DNA of 64,000 nt from Roseibium alexandrii DFL-11 (GTDB taxonomy: Bacteria > Pseudomonadota > Alphaproteobacteria > Rhizobiales > Stappiaceae), in assembly GCF_000158095.2 (NCBI RefSeq), contig NZ_CM011002.1, forward strand, positions 1,193,228-1,257,227. The letters are read 5' to 3'. Shown one piece after another: positions 1 to 9,352 of the stretch (positions within the stretch are counted from its first letter, which is position 1; every line of letters starts with the position of its first letter). The position numbers were made by a program, and so were the translations under genes. The notes under the pieces are model-generated. The model had not been told where the DNA came from and did no database searches. It saw only the letters and a list, made by a program, of their open reading frames with translations.

Positions 1-280
1 CCGACATTTGCCGTGTTTTTCCGCCAACTACCGCAGGCAAGAGCTTTGAAGATACTTCTTGCGGCATAGACTCGACGGCGTTGGCATACGCGTCGCCGTC
101 TTCTGCGTGGATCACGGTGAGAATAGTTGAGATTGCGGGATGATTCCCGAGTGCTTTCAATGTATGGGAGAGGACCGGAGCGTCGGCGATTTGCCGGTAC
201 TGCTTCGGAGTGGTGCTGCCGTCTCGCGCCATTCGGCTGCCGCGTCCGGCGGCGACAACAAGAGCGGCGGTTTTCGGCAT
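1..280 (-). CDS. ispDF: IspDF N-terminus (partial): 2-C-methyl-D-erythritol 4-phosphate cytidylyltransferase domain
   Basis: About 93 codons of the N-terminus are visible; the gene continues past the left edge. The translation begins [18 protein letters not shown] and then shows PKQYRQI, the nucleotide-binding glycine loop and the PKQY motif of IspD-type cytidylyltransferases of the non-mevalonate isoprenoid pathway. In most alphaproteobacteria IspD is fused to IspF and lies divergently from dusB-ntrBC, which is the arrangement here. Whether this copy is really the IspDF fusion cannot be seen because the C-terminal half lies outside the window. The ATG is at 278-280 on the minus strand, about 100 bases from the divergent dusB promoter. 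Confidence 0.88.
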   Translation of the reverse strand, partial: MPKTAALVVAAGRGSRMARDGSTTPKQYRQIADAPVLSHTLKALGNHPAISTILTVIHAEDGDAYANAVESMPQEVSSKLLPAVVGGKTRQMS

Positions 281-363
281 GGTGTTGGATCTCCAAAGGG
301 CAGTTGCCTCGTCACGAGATCGTCTTTAACCAAATCAATGGCCTGACCGCAATTTATCCCTTG

Positions 364-391
364 TTGCCATCTGTGAAATGTCTAGTATATA
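364..391 (+). promoter_or_regulatory. Putative sigma-70 promoter of the dusB-ntrBC operon
   Basis: TTGCCA at 364-369, a 16-base spacer and TATATA at 386-391 form a plausible housekeeping promoter. Transcription would start near position 398, so the upstream ATG at 398 would be essentially leaderless, while the ATG at 449 would have a leader of about 50 bases. This is one reason for preferring the later dusB start. Confidence 0.5.
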
Positions 392-448
392 GGCAGAATG
401 AGAAATGCACAGACAATGAGCATTTGTGAAAGCGCGTCGCGACCTGGC

Positions 449-1453
449 ATGAAGTCTATCAAGATTGGCCCCCACTCCCTGAAAAATCGCGCAGTCCTGG
501 CGCCAATGTCTGGCGTGAGCGATCTGCCGTTCCGCCGTCTGGCTGCCCGGTTTGGTGCTGGCATGGTGGTTAGCGAAATGGTTGCCAGCGAATCCTTCGT
601 CAAAGGTGATGCGGAAACCCAGATGCGCGCTGAAGCGCAGGATGGGGGGCTGCATGTTGTCCAACTGGCTGGCCGGGAAGCGCGATGGATGGGCGAAGCG
701 GCCAAAGTCATCGCAGGTCTGGGCGCCGATATCATCGACATCAATATGGGATGTCCGGCGAAAAAGGTGACCTCGGGGTATTCCGGCTCAGCCTTGATGC
801 GCGATCTCGACCATGCCCTGACCTTGATCGAAGCAACAGTTGAAGCCGTTGATGTCCCGGTGACACTCAAGATGCGTCTTGGTTGGGACGATACGACGAT
901 CAATGCGCCTGAGCTTGCGCGGCGGGCGGAAGCTGCCGGTGTTCAACTGATCACGGTGCATGGCCGAACACGTTGTCAATTTTATAAGGGCACTGCGGAC
1001 TGGAACGCTATTTCGGCTGTCAAATCTGAAATATCGGTACCGCTGATCGCCAATGGCGACTGCACGGGTATCGAGAGCGCAGACGCGATGTTGGTGGCGT
1101 CTGGTGCGGATGCGGTCATGATCGGGCGTGGTGCATATGGCCGGCCATGGCTGCCGGGCCTCGTTGGACACTATCTGGAAACGGGCGAGATCCTGTCAGC
1201 ACCCCAAGGCAATGCGCTTGGCGATCTGGTGATCGAGCATTACGAGGCAATTCTGGACCTTTATGGCGTTTTGCCAGGCGTGCGCATCGCGCGAAAACAT
1301 CTCGGCTGGTACCTCGATACGTCCATTGAACAGGGCGGACTTGATATGCCGGGCGCACTCAAAAAGACAATGATGACATCGAACCAGCCGGATGAAGTCG
1401 TCCGGATTGCGTCCGATTGGTTTTCTTCCTGCAAAACACGGACGGCAGCGTGA
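449..1453 (+). CDS. dusB: tRNA-dihydrouridine synthase DusB (NifR3)
   Basis: This is an FMN-dependent enzyme that reduces uridine to dihydrouridine in the D-loop of tRNA. The 334-residue product starts with an FMN-barrel strand followed by [12 protein letters not shown], and carries the catalytic-cysteine motif [10 protein letters not shown] and the phosphate-binding segment ANGDC. It is the nifR3 gene that precedes ntrBC in many alphaproteobacteria. In-frame ATGs also exist at 398 and 416; I prefer 449 because the candidate promoter ends just before 398 and because the family normally begins a few residues before the barrel. The stop overlaps the GTG start of ntrB, indicating translational coupling. 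Confidence 0.93.
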   Translation: MKSIKIGPHSLKNRAVLAPMSGVSDLPFRRLAARFGAGMVVSEMVASESFVKGDAETQMRAEAQDGGLHVVQLAGREARWMGEAAKVIAGLGADIIDINMGCPAKKVTSGYSGSALMRDLDHALTLIEATVEAVDVPVTLKMRLGWDDTTINAPELARRAEAAGVQLITVHGRTRCQFYKGTADWNAISAVKSEISVPLIANGDCTGIESADAMLVASGADAVMIGRGAYGRPWLPGLVGHYLETGEILSAPQGNALGDLVIEHYEAILDLYGVLPGVRIARKHLGWYLDTSIEQGGLDMPGALKKTMMTSNQPDEVVRIASDWFSSCKTRTAA

Positions 1454-2589
1454 CGGATCGAGATACTCCAAAGGTACGCACCGAAGCCCTGGCCAGCGAT
1501 GGTCCAACCATCCTCGATGCACTGCCGCATCCGGTCCTGCTTGTTGCTCCCGACGGGGTGATTGAATCGGCCAATATGGCGGCGGAGTTTTTCATGCGGT
1601 CCAGCATCTCGGTGCTGCGCCGGCATCCAATTAATGAGTTCATCCCGTTCGGAAGTCCGCTGCTGACCTTGATTGATCAGGTTCGTGAGCGCGGTGCCGC
1701 TGTCAACGAGTACAAGGTCGACATCGGGTCGCCGCGCATCGGCGCGCCTAAGATTGTCGACATCAATGCAGCGCCGGTCGCAAACCGGCCCGGTGCCGTG
1801 GTGCTTATGTTTCAAGAGCGTACCATGGCGGAAAAAATCGACCGCCAACTGACGTCGCGCGGTGCGGCGCGCACGGTCACAGGCTTGGCCGCCATGCTTG
1901 CGCATGAGATCAAGAACCCGTTGTCCGGGATTCGCGGTGCCGCCCAGTTGCTTGAACAATCTGCTCCCGATGAAGACCGGGCTTTGACCCGGTTGATCAC
2001 GGATGAAACCGACCGGATCGTGAAACTGGTCGACCGGATGGAAGTGTTTTCCGATGAACGGCCGATCGAGCGCGACCCCGTCAACATCCATGTGGTACTG
2101 GATCATGTGAAGCGCCTGTCCGACAGCGGCTTTGCCCGGGACAACCGGATCACTGAAAATTATGACCCGTCGTTGCCGCCGGTTTATGCCAACAAGGATC
2201 AGCTGATCCAGGTATTCTTGAACCTGATCAAGAACGCCAGCGAGGCGATTGGGGACGATCCGGATGGCGAAATCCGGGTCTCGACCGCGTTCCGGCCCGG
2301 TGTCCGTCTGTCCGTGCCCGGCACGGAAGACAAGGTCAGCCTGCCGCTGGAGTTTTGCGTCCAGGACAATGGTCCGGGCGTTCCTGAAGATTTGCTGCCG
2401 CATCTGTTTGAGCCATTTATCACAACAAAAACAAACGGTTCCGGACTGGGTCTCGCGCTCGTTGCCAAGATCATTGGCGATCATGGCGGTGTCATCGAGT
2501 GTGACAGCCAGCGCGGAAAAACCGTCTTCCGGATTTTGATGCCAGCGTATTCAACCACCGATTCCGGGTCTGGGACCGGAGCAGTATAA
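1450..2589 (+). CDS. ntrB: Nitrogen regulation sensor histidine kinase NtrB
   Basis: This cytoplasmic histidine kinase/phosphatase controls NtrC in response to nitrogen status via PII. The order is an N-terminal PAS domain (about residues 20-90), a HisKA box with [13 protein letters not shown] and the phosphorylated His, an HATPase domain with the N box [10 protein letters not shown], the G1 box DNGPGVP and the GSGLGLAL G2 box. A longer frame opens at a TTG at 1417, but the GTG at 1450 gives the typical GTGA overlap with the dusB stop and a normal NtrB length of 379 residues, so I use it. No membrane segments are evident, as expected. ntrC follows 13 bases downstream. Confidence 0.95.
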   Translation: MTDRDTPKVRTEALASDGPTILDALPHPVLLVAPDGVIESANMAAEFFMRSSISVLRRHPINEFIPFGSPLLTLIDQVRERGAAVNEYKVDIGSPRIGAPKIVDINAAPVANRPGAVVLMFQERTMAEKIDRQLTSRGAARTVTGLAAMLAHEIKNPLSGIRGAAQLLEQSAPDEDRALTRLITDETDRIVKLVDRMEVFSDERPIERDPVNIHVVLDHVKRLSDSGFARDNRITENYDPSLPPVYANKDQLIQVFLNLIKNASEAIGDDPDGEIRVSTAFRPGVRLSVPGTEDKVSLPLEFCVQDNGPGVPEDLLPHLFEPFITTKTNGSGLGLALVAKIIGDHGGVIECDSQRGKTVFRILMPAYSTTDSGSGTGAV

Positions 2590-2602
2590 GGGCTGACTGA
2601 CC

Positions 2603-4042
2603 ATGCCGACTGGCACGATTTTGGTTGCCGATGATGATGCCGCCATCCGCACCGTGCTTAACCAGGCCCTGTCGCGGGCTGGATATACGGTGCGTTTGAC
2701 GTCGAATGCGTCCACGCTCTGGCGATGGGTTTCTGCCGGCGACGGCGATCTGGTGATCACTGATGTGGTTATGCCGGATGAGAACATCTTTGATGTCTTG
2801 CCGCGCATCAAGAAGATGCGCCCGGAACTGCCCGTTCTGGTCATGAGTGCGCAAAACACGTTCATGACCGCAATCAAGGCATCGGAAAAGGGGGCCTATG
2901 AGTATCTGCCCAAGCCGTTTGACCTGAAAGAACTGACCGGGATCGTCCAGCGTGCGCTGGAAGAGCCGAAGAAACGTCCTGTGGCCGACCTTGAGGAAAG
3001 CGGCGAGGGAATGCCGCTTGTCGGCCGATCGCCGGCCATGCAGGAGATTTACCGCGTTCTGGCCCGTCTGATGCAGACAGATTTGACGGTCATGATCAAC
3101 GGTGAATCCGGAACGGGCAAGGAATTGGTAGCGCGCGCCCTTCATGATTACGGCAAACGGCGCAACGGCCCCTTTGTTGCGATCAACATGGCGGCCATTC
3201 CGCGGGATCTGATCGAGGCCGAGCTGTTCGGGCATGAGAAAGGCGCATTCACGGGCGCACAGAACAGAAGCTCCGGCCGGTTCGAGCAGGCCGACGGTGG
3301 AACGCTTTTCCTGGACGAGATCGGCGATATGCCCATGGAGGCGCAGACCCGGCTTCTCCGTGTCCTTCAGCAGGGCGAATACACCACTGTCGGTGGCCGG
3401 ACACCGATCAAGACTGACGTGCGGATTGTTGCGGCGACCAACAAGGACTTGCGGCACCTGATTAATCAGGGACTTTTCCGCGAAGATCTTTATTTCCGGC
3501 TGAATGTTGTTCCGATCCGCCTCCCACCGCTGCGCGAGCGGGTCGAAGACATTCCGGACCTTGTGCGGCACTTTTTCTCAATAGCCGAAAAAGAGGGCCT
3601 TCCCGCCAAACAGGTCGATCAGAGTGCGATGAACCTGATGCGCCGGTACCGTTGGCCGGGCAACGTGCGGGAACTTGAAAACCTCGTGCGCAGGCTGGCT
3701 GCGCTCTATCCGCAGGATGTGATTGGCGAGGCAATGCTCGATCATGAGCTGAGCCAACCGTCTACGAATCCGCTTGAAGATGAAACATCCGAAACCGTTG
3801 ATCTTGGCGGTTCCGTTGAAAAGTACTTGTCCGGATATTTCGAAACATTCGGCGACGCGCTTCCGCCCCCTGGTCTCTACCACCGCATCTTGCGTGAGGT
3901 GGAGTACCCGCTGATCAGCGCAGCACTCGCGGCAACACGGGGAAATCAGATCAAGGCGGCGGAGCTTTTGGGCGTTAACCGCAACACATTGCGGAAGAAA
4001 ATCCGGGATTTGGATATACAGGTCATGCGCTCCACACGGTGA
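2603..4042 (+). CDS. ntrC: Nitrogen regulation response regulator NtrC
   Basis: This is the sigma-54-dependent activator partnered with NtrB. The receiver domain has acidic residues near residue 10 and the phosphoacceptor Asp at about 54 (VITDVVMP). The AAA+ domain shows Walker A GESGTGKE, an intact sigma-54 contact loop GAFTGA, Walker [13 protein letters not shown] and the arginine finger region. A Fis-type helix-turn-helix closes the protein ([20 protein letters not shown]). Length (479) is normal. It is in an operon with dusB and ntrB, and expected targets are glutamine synthetase, amtB and nitrogen-scavenging systems. Confidence 0.97.
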   Translation: MPTGTILVADDDAAIRTVLNQALSRAGYTVRLTSNASTLWRWVSAGDGDLVITDVVMPDENIFDVLPRIKKMRPELPVLVMSAQNTFMTAIKASEKGAYEYLPKPFDLKELTGIVQRALEEPKKRPVADLEESGEGMPLVGRSPAMQEIYRVLARLMQTDLTVMINGESGTGKELVARALHDYGKRRNGPFVAINMAAIPRDLIEAELFGHEKGAFTGAQNRSSGRFEQADGGTLFLDEIGDMPMEAQTRLLRVLQQGEYTTVGGRTPIKTDVRIVAATNKDLRHLINQGLFREDLYFRLNVVPIRLPPLRERVEDIPDLVRHFFSIAEKEGLPAKQVDQSAMNLMRRYRWPGNVRELENLVRRLAALYPQDVIGEAMLDHELSQPSTNPLEDETSETVDLGGSVEKYLSGYFETFGDALPPPGLYHRILREVEYPLISAALAATRGNQIKAAELLGVNRNTLRKKIRDLDIQVMRSTR

Positions 4043-4142
4043 CCCTGGAACAGTATTCAGCGCCACTTTTCACTTGAATTTGTCAGTGGACGAATTTGCC
4101 TTGTCGCAATTTCGCAACATTGTGTGGTAAGTCTGCCGCATT

Positions 4143-4163
4143 CGCAGAGCTTCTGACTCTGCG
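4143..4163. promoter_or_regulatory. Perfect 7-bp inverted repeat between ntrC and ntrY
   Basis: CGCAGAG (4143-4149), a 7-base loop and CTCTGCG (4157-4163) form a perfect hairpin in the 153-base gap between ntrC and ntrY. It is not followed by a T run, so it could be an operator or an intercistronic stem rather than an intrinsic terminator. The rest of the gap shows no other clear signal. Confidence 0.4.
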
Positions 4164-4195
4164 CCGAAATTTTGCAGGCAAATACCAGGGGCCGA

Positions 4196-6463
4196 ATGAT
4201 ACTGGAAACCGCGCAACATCCCGTAGCGCAATCCGGCAGCGCCAGTAAGTTCTGGCGGCGTGCCGGTCTTGCCGTGATGATCCTGGCGCTCATTTCCATC
4301 GGGGTCACGTTCTTCATCCTGATGGGTCTGACGTCTCTCGACCCGACACGCGACGTTATCGTCACAGCCATGGCGATCAACGGCCTTTGGGCCGTGATCC
4401 TGTTGGCGCTCATCGGCTATGAAATCATCAAACTGCTTCAGGCGCGCCGCCGGGGCCGGGCAGCTGCCCGTCTTCATGTGCGGGTGGTGGCGCTGTTCAG
4501 TGTCGTTGCTGCTGTTCCGGCGATCCTGATGGCTATTCTGGCGGCTGTGACGCTTGATCGTGGGCTCGATCGCTGGTTTGAGGACCGCACACGCACCATC
4601 ATTGACAACGCCTTGACGGTGGCGCAGGCCTATTTGCAGGAACACGCGCGGGTCCTGCGGGGTGATCTCATTGCAATGCGGACCGATCTGGACCGGGCAA
4701 AGCCGGTTTATGATTTTGAGCCGACCCGGTTTGATCAGTTTTTCCGAACTCAGGTCTCCTTGCGCGGCATCCTGGCGGCCTACATCATCAACCGCGAAGG
4801 CGACGTGGTGACAAGGGTTGTTCTGGATCCCAACGCCGATATCCCGCTGCCGCCTGCAGATAGCATTTTCAAGGCGCAATCCGGTGATCCAATTCTGATT
4901 GCACCAGGAGTTTCAAACCTTGTCGGCGGAGTGATGAACCTCTCCGCTTATGATGGTTTCGTTCTCTACGCAGTACGCCGCCTGGATCCACGTGTCGTGG
5001 AGTACATGGGCCTTGCCGAAAGCGGTGCCCTTCAATACCAGCAAATGGAAAACAGCCGGTTCGGGGTTCAGATCGCCTTTGCGCTGGTCTATCTTGGCGT
5101 CGCTCTAGTTCTGCTGCTTTCCGCGATCTGGATTGGCTTCGGATTCGCCAATCAACTGGTCTCACCGATCCGCAGCCTCATTTCTGCGGCAGACGAAGTA
5201 GCGAGCGGCAACCTGTCCGTCACCGTGCCAACGGAGAAAGCCGGCGGCGACCTTGCCAATCTTGGGCAAAGTTTCAACAAGATGACAGGTCAGTTGGTCG
5301 GTCAAAGGGATGCGCTTCTTGCGGCCAACGAGCAGATTGATCGGAGGCGGCGCTTCAACGAAGCGGTTCTGTCCGGGGTCTCGACCGGCGTTATCGGGGT
5401 GGATGATGAGGGATCCATCATTCTGGTCAACCGGTCGGCTGAAGAGCTCCTGCAGGTTGAGGAAATCGGGATCCTGAACAAACCGCTGCCGGACGTCTTG
5501 CCGGAGTTGACGGACTACCTTTCCGATGTTCTGGCCCTGCAAGGCGACAAAATGCCTGAAACGCAGATCGAAATCACGCGTGGGGGACGGCTGCGGACAA
5601 TCAATGTGCGCACTACAAGCGAGCAATCCACCCGACGGGAACACGGTTTCGTTGTGACACTGGATGACATTACCGGCCTTGTATCCGCACAGCGGAATTC
5701 TGCCTGGGCGGATGTTGCCCGGCGGATCGCACATGAGATCAAGAACCCATTGACACCGATCCAGTTGTCAGCCGAGCGGATCCGCCGGCGCTATGGCAAG
5801 CGGATCGAAGAGGATCGCGAAGTCTTTGACCAGTGCATCGATACAATCGTGCGCCAGGTCGGCGATATCGGGCAGATGGTCGACGAATTCTCATCCTTTG
5901 CGCGCATGCGCAAACCGAAAAAAAGAACCAGCGATTTGCGGGAATCAGTCCGAAACGCTGCTTTCATGCAGTCCGTGGCCAACCCGGACATATCAGTAAC
6001 CGCCGACTTGCCTGAACGCCCTGTTTTGGCGACGTACGATGAGCGGCTGGTCGGACAGGCCTTCACAAATGTCATCAAGAACGCCACAGAAGCCGTCGCT
6101 GCCCGGACGGGTGACGATTTGCCCAAGGGGTCGGTCTCCGTTCACGTCAAATGTGATCCGGAGGACGATCCGCATCGGGTAATTGTTGATGTGGTCGACA
6201 ACGGTATCGGCCTGCCGGAAGAAAATCGATCGCGGCTTTTGGAGCCGTACATGACGACACGTGAGAAGGGGACAGGACTAGGACTTGCCATTGTGCGCAA
6301 GATTCTGGAAGACCATGGAGGAGGCATTGAATTGCTGGATGCGCCAAAGGCCAAACCGGACGACACCGGGACGCTCGTCCGGTTGACGCTCTCCATGAAG
6401 CCGTCTGAAACCCTTGATACAGACCAAACCGAAGAAGAAGCAGTGACCGCCCATGGCGCATGA
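4196..6463 (+). CDS. ntrY: Membrane sensor histidine kinase NtrY
   Basis: NtrY is the membrane-bound kinase of the NtrYX system linked to nitrogen and redox metabolism. The 755-residue product has several N-terminal transmembrane segments (around residues 20-120), a periplasmic sensor region, another membrane segment near residue 300, a HAMP domain (VSPIRSLISAADEV), a PAS domain around 390-480, a HisKA box with [20 protein letters not shown] and an HATPase domain (NVIKNATEAV, DNGIGLPE, GTGLGLAIV). A longer frame opens at a TTG at 4172, but the ATG at 4196 is preceded by AGGGG at good spacing, so it is chosen. The 3' end overlaps ntrX by 11 bases. Confidence 0.95.
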   Translation: MILETAQHPVAQSGSASKFWRRAGLAVMILALISIGVTFFILMGLTSLDPTRDVIVTAMAINGLWAVILLALIGYEIIKLLQARRRGRAAARLHVRVVALFSVVAAVPAILMAILAAVTLDRGLDRWFEDRTRTIIDNALTVAQAYLQEHARVLRGDLIAMRTDLDRAKPVYDFEPTRFDQFFRTQVSLRGILAAYIINREGDVVTRVVLDPNADIPLPPADSIFKAQSGDPILIAPGVSNLVGGVMNLSAYDGFVLYAVRRLDPRVVEYMGLAESGALQYQQMENSRFGVQIAFALVYLGVALVLLLSAIWIGFGFANQLVSPIRSLISAADEVASGNLSVTVPTEKAGGDLANLGQSFNKMTGQLVGQRDALLAANEQIDRRRRFNEAVLSGVSTGVIGVDDEGSIILVNRSAEELLQVEEIGILNKPLPDVLPELTDYLSDVLALQGDKMPETQIEITRGGRLRTINVRTTSEQSTRREHGFVVTLDDITGLVSAQRNSAWADVARRIAHEIKNPLTPIQLSAERIRRRYGKRIEEDREVFDQCIDTIVRQVGDIGQMVDEFSSFARMRKPKKRTSDLRESVRNAAFMQSVANPDISVTADLPERPVLATYDERLVGQAFTNVIKNATEAVAARTGDDLPKGSVSVHVKCDPEDDPHRVIVDVVDNGIGLPEENRSRLLEPYMTTREKGTGLGLAIVRKILEDHGGGIELLDAPKAKPDDTGTLVRLTLSMKPSETLDTDQTEEEAVTAHGA

Positions 6464-7820
6464 CATTCTGGTTGTAGACGACGAAACCGATATCCGTGAG
6501 ATGATTGCCGGCATTTTGGATGACGACGGATATGGCACCCGCACGGCACATGACTCAGACAGCGCGATTGCCGCCGTGAAAGAGCGCAAGCCGTCGCTTG
6601 TCATCCTCGATATCTGGTTGATGGGAAGCCGGTTGGACGGCTTGGCACTGTTGGATCAGTTCAAGGAAACCGATCCCAATTTGCCGGTGGTGATCATTTC
6701 GGGCCATGGCAACATTGAGACGGCTGTGTCAGCAATCAAGCGCGGTGCTTACGACTACATCGAAAAACCGTTTAAGGCAGACCGCCTGGTCCATATCGTC
6801 GAAAGGGCGCTCGAAGCTTCCAGTTTGCGCCGCGAAGTGCGCGATTTGCGTCAGCGCAGCGGGGAAACCAGCGATATCGTCGGGGATTCATCAGCAGCCA
6901 ACGGTTTGCGTCAGACCATCGAAAAGATTGCCGCAACGAACAGCCGAATACTGATTTCCGGTCCATCGGGATCGGGGAAGGAACGCGCGGCACGAATGAT
7001 CCATGATCTTTCACCACGTGCCAAAAGCCCGTTTGTGGTTCTTAATGCTGCAACCATCACGCCTTCTCGCATGGAAGAAGAGCTATTCGGCATCGAAGAT
7101 GAAAGCGGGAACTTGCGCAAAATCGGCGCTTTGGAAGAAGCCCATGGCGGAACGCTGTACCTGGATGAAGTCGCCGACATGCCGGCAGAAACGCAAGGCA
7201 AGATCCTTAGAGTTCTGGTGGAGCAGAGTTTTTCGCGTGTTGGCGGGACCGGCAAGGTACAGGTCGACATCCGGATTCTGTCGTCGACATCAAAGAACCT
7301 GGAAGAACACATTGCAACGGGCCTGTTCCGGCAAGATCTCTATCACCGCCTGAGCGTGGTGCCTCTCCGAGTGCCGGGACTTTCGGAACGCCGGGAAGAC
7401 ATTCCCGTGCTTGTTAGCCACTTCATGGAGCAAATCTCCGCTGCGTCCGGCATTCCGCTGCGCCCGATTGGCGACGATGCCATGGCGGTCCTTCAAACCC
7501 ACGACTGGCCAGGAAACGTCCGCCAGCTGCGGAACAACGTCGAGCGTCTGTTGATCCTGAGCCGGGGTGAGCCGGACAGCACCATTACCGCGGACCTTCT
7601 GCCGGCCGAAATCGGGGAAACCCTGCCGAGCTTGCCTTCGTCTGGAACAGGGGAACACTTGATGTCAGTTCCACTGCGCGAGGCGCGGGAAATCTTTGAA
7701 CGCGAGTATCTTCAGGCGCAAATCAAGAGATTTGACGGCAACATCTCGCGCACCGCGGAATTTGTCGGTATGGAACGGTCAGCGCTGCACCGCAAGCTGA
7801 AGACCTTGGGAATGACCTGA
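6453..7820 (+). CDS. ntrX: Response regulator NtrX (AAA+ domain without GAFTGA)
   Basis: This is the partner of NtrY. The receiver domain has its acidic pair at residues 9-10 and the phosphoacceptor Asp at about 53 (VILDIWLMGS). The AAA+ domain keeps Walker A GPSGSGKE and Walker B GGTLYLDEV, but the segment where GAFTGA should lie reads FGIEDESGNLRKIGA, so the sigma-54 contact loop is missing. That fits an NtrX acting as a conventional DNA-binding regulator. A Fis-type helix-turn-helix is present (ISRTAEFVGMERSALHRKL). Its ATG lies inside the end of ntrY, indicating coupled translation. Confidence 0.94.
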   Translation: MAHDILVVDDETDIREMIAGILDDDGYGTRTAHDSDSAIAAVKERKPSLVILDIWLMGSRLDGLALLDQFKETDPNLPVVIISGHGNIETAVSAIKRGAYDYIEKPFKADRLVHIVERALEASSLRREVRDLRQRSGETSDIVGDSSAANGLRQTIEKIAATNSRILISGPSGSGKERAARMIHDLSPRAKSPFVVLNAATITPSRMEEELFGIEDESGNLRKIGALEEAHGGTLYLDEVADMPAETQGKILRVLVEQSFSRVGGTGKVQVDIRILSSTSKNLEEHIATGLFRQDLYHRLSVVPLRVPGLSERREDIPVLVSHFMEQISAASGIPLRPIGDDAMAVLQTHDWPGNVRQLRNNVERLLILSRGEPDSTITADLLPAEIGETLPSLPSSGTGEHLMSVPLREAREIFEREYLQAQIKRFDGNISRTAEFVGMERSALHRKLKTLGMT

Positions 7821-7872
7821 CGCGCCAGCGTGCCTTTGAGAGCCAAATAGGAAGAGCCGGGAAGGGGTTTCC

Positions 7873-9249
7873 ATGAAAATCGTGATTTGCGGCGCCGGAC
7901 AGGTCGGCTACGGGATCGCCGAACGGCTGGCTGCGGAACAGAACGATGTTTCCGTCATTGATTCCTCGCCCAAACTGATCGATGTGATCGGTGACCAGCT
8001 GGATGTCCGTGGTTTTGTCGGGCACGGAGCTCATCCGGATGTTCTGGCGCAAGCCGGCGCGGAAGAAGCTGACATGATCGTTGCCGTCACCTTGTATGAC
8101 GAGGTGAACATGGTCGCGTGTCAGGTGGCCCATTCCCTCTTCAATGTGCCGACAAAAGTCGCGCGTATCCGCGCGCAATCCTATCTTCAGGGCCGTTGGC
8201 GCAATCTGTTTTCCCGGGAAAACATGCCGATTGACGTGATCATTTCACCCGAAATCGAAGTCGGTGAAATGGTGCTTCGGCGTTTGGCACTTCCTGGTGC
8301 CGTGGAAACCGTCCGTTTTGCCGACGACAATGTCGTTGTGGTCGGGATCATGTGTGAAGACGACTGCCCGGTCGTCGATACGCCCCTTCATCAGCTGACA
8401 GAACTGTTCCCGGATCTTGGGGCTGTTGTCGTCGGGCTTTACCGGAACAACAAACTGTTCGTGCCGAAGAGCAGCGATTCCATCTACACAGGCGATCTCG
8501 CTTATGTCGTTGCTAAACGGGATCAGGTGCGCCGCACACTTAGCATTTTCGGGCATGAAGAGCCGGAAGCCGGTAAGGTTGTGATCGCGGGCGGCGGCAA
8601 TATCGGGCTTTATGTTGCAAGGGCTTTGGAACAGCGTCAGGCCGGCACAAAGATCAAGCTGATCGAAGCATCCCGTGAACGTGCCATTTCAGTTGCGGAT
8701 GATCTCAAGCGGTCGGTCATTTTGCATGGCAGCGCGTTGGATCTGACAATTTTGAACGAAGCTGATGCAGGTGATGCGGACACAATGGTTGCTCTCACGA
8801 ATGAAGATGAGGTCAATATTCTGTCGTCCGTTATGGCCAAAAAACTTGGCTGTAAACGGTCCTTGTCGCTCTTGAATAACCCGAGTTATCCGGCGTTCAC
8901 CAACGCGCTTGGCATTGATGCCTTTATCAATCCACGAGCCGTAACGATTTCCAAGATCCTCCAGCATGTGCGCCGGGGCCGGATCCGCGGTGTCCACACA
9001 TTGCAAAACGGCGCTGCCGAAATTGTTGAGGCAGAAGCGCTTGACACCTCTCCACTGGTCGGGCGGCCGTTGCGCATGATCGACTTGCCGTCCGGGATCC
9101 GGATCGGAGCGGTGTTCCGGGATGGCGAGGTTCTGACACCGAACGGAGATCTGCAGATCCAGGCGAAAGACAGGATCGTAATCTTTGCAGTCGCCAGCAG
9201 GGTCCGGCAGGTCGAGCAGATGTTCCGCGTCAGTCTTGATTTCTTTTAA
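7873..9249 (+). CDS. trkA: Trk potassium uptake system peripheral protein TrkA
   Basis: TrkA is the cytoplasmic NAD(H)-binding gating subunit of Trk-type potassium channels. Two RCK modules are seen: the first opens with the Rossmann motif GAGQVGYGIAERLA, the second with GGGNIGLYVARALE near residue 240, each followed by a TrkA-C type domain. The length of 458 residues equals full double-module TrkA. A strong ribosome site (GGAAGGGG) precedes the ATG. It lies 52 bases behind ntrX, its usual place in Rhizobiales, and no TrkH/TrkG channel gene is in this window. Confidence 0.95.
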   Translation: MKIVICGAGQVGYGIAERLAAEQNDVSVIDSSPKLIDVIGDQLDVRGFVGHGAHPDVLAQAGAEEADMIVAVTLYDEVNMVACQVAHSLFNVPTKVARIRAQSYLQGRWRNLFSRENMPIDVIISPEIEVGEMVLRRLALPGAVETVRFADDNVVVVGIMCEDDCPVVDTPLHQLTELFPDLGAVVVGLYRNNKLFVPKSSDSIYTGDLAYVVAKRDQVRRTLSIFGHEEPEAGKVVIAGGGNIGLYVARALEQRQAGTKIKLIEASRERAISVADDLKRSVILHGSALDLTILNEADAGDADTMVALTNEDEVNILSSVMAKKLGCKRSLSLLNNPSYPAFTNALGIDAFINPRAVTISKILQHVRRGRIRGVHTLQNGAAEIVEAEALDTSPLVGRPLRMIDLPSGIRIGAVFRDGEVLTPNGDLQIQAKDRIVIFAVASRVRQVEQMFRVSLDFF

Positions 9250-9282
9250 GTCAGTATGACGTTTTTCTGATCTTGCATTTGT

Positions 9283-9298
9283 CTGACCAAACGGTCAA
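9283..9298. promoter_or_regulatory. RutR-like palindrome upstream of the D-amino-acid aminotransferase gene
   Basis: CTGACCAAACGGTCAA matches the RutR consensus TTGACCA-NN-TGGTCAA at 12 of 14 defined positions. It sits 55 bases before the ATG of the next gene. Two better copies of the same palindrome lie between bauA and rutR at about 25.2 kb, so this site may place the aminotransferase gene under the same regulator. This is inferred from sequence similarity only. Confidence 0.45.
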
Positions 9299-9352
9299 AA
9301 CAGTAGCAATACCAATTGGTTCAAAAAGAACCTGCCGGGATCAGGAGAATTC

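Noticed and set aside
2492..3571. A long minus-strand frame (359 codons) opposite ntrC
   Set aside because: It mirrors ntrC codon bias and has no recognisable product; ntrC is unambiguous.
4172..4195. TTG start for ntrY
   Set aside because: The ATG at 4196 has AGGGG at suitable spacing and the extra eight residues have no conserved character.
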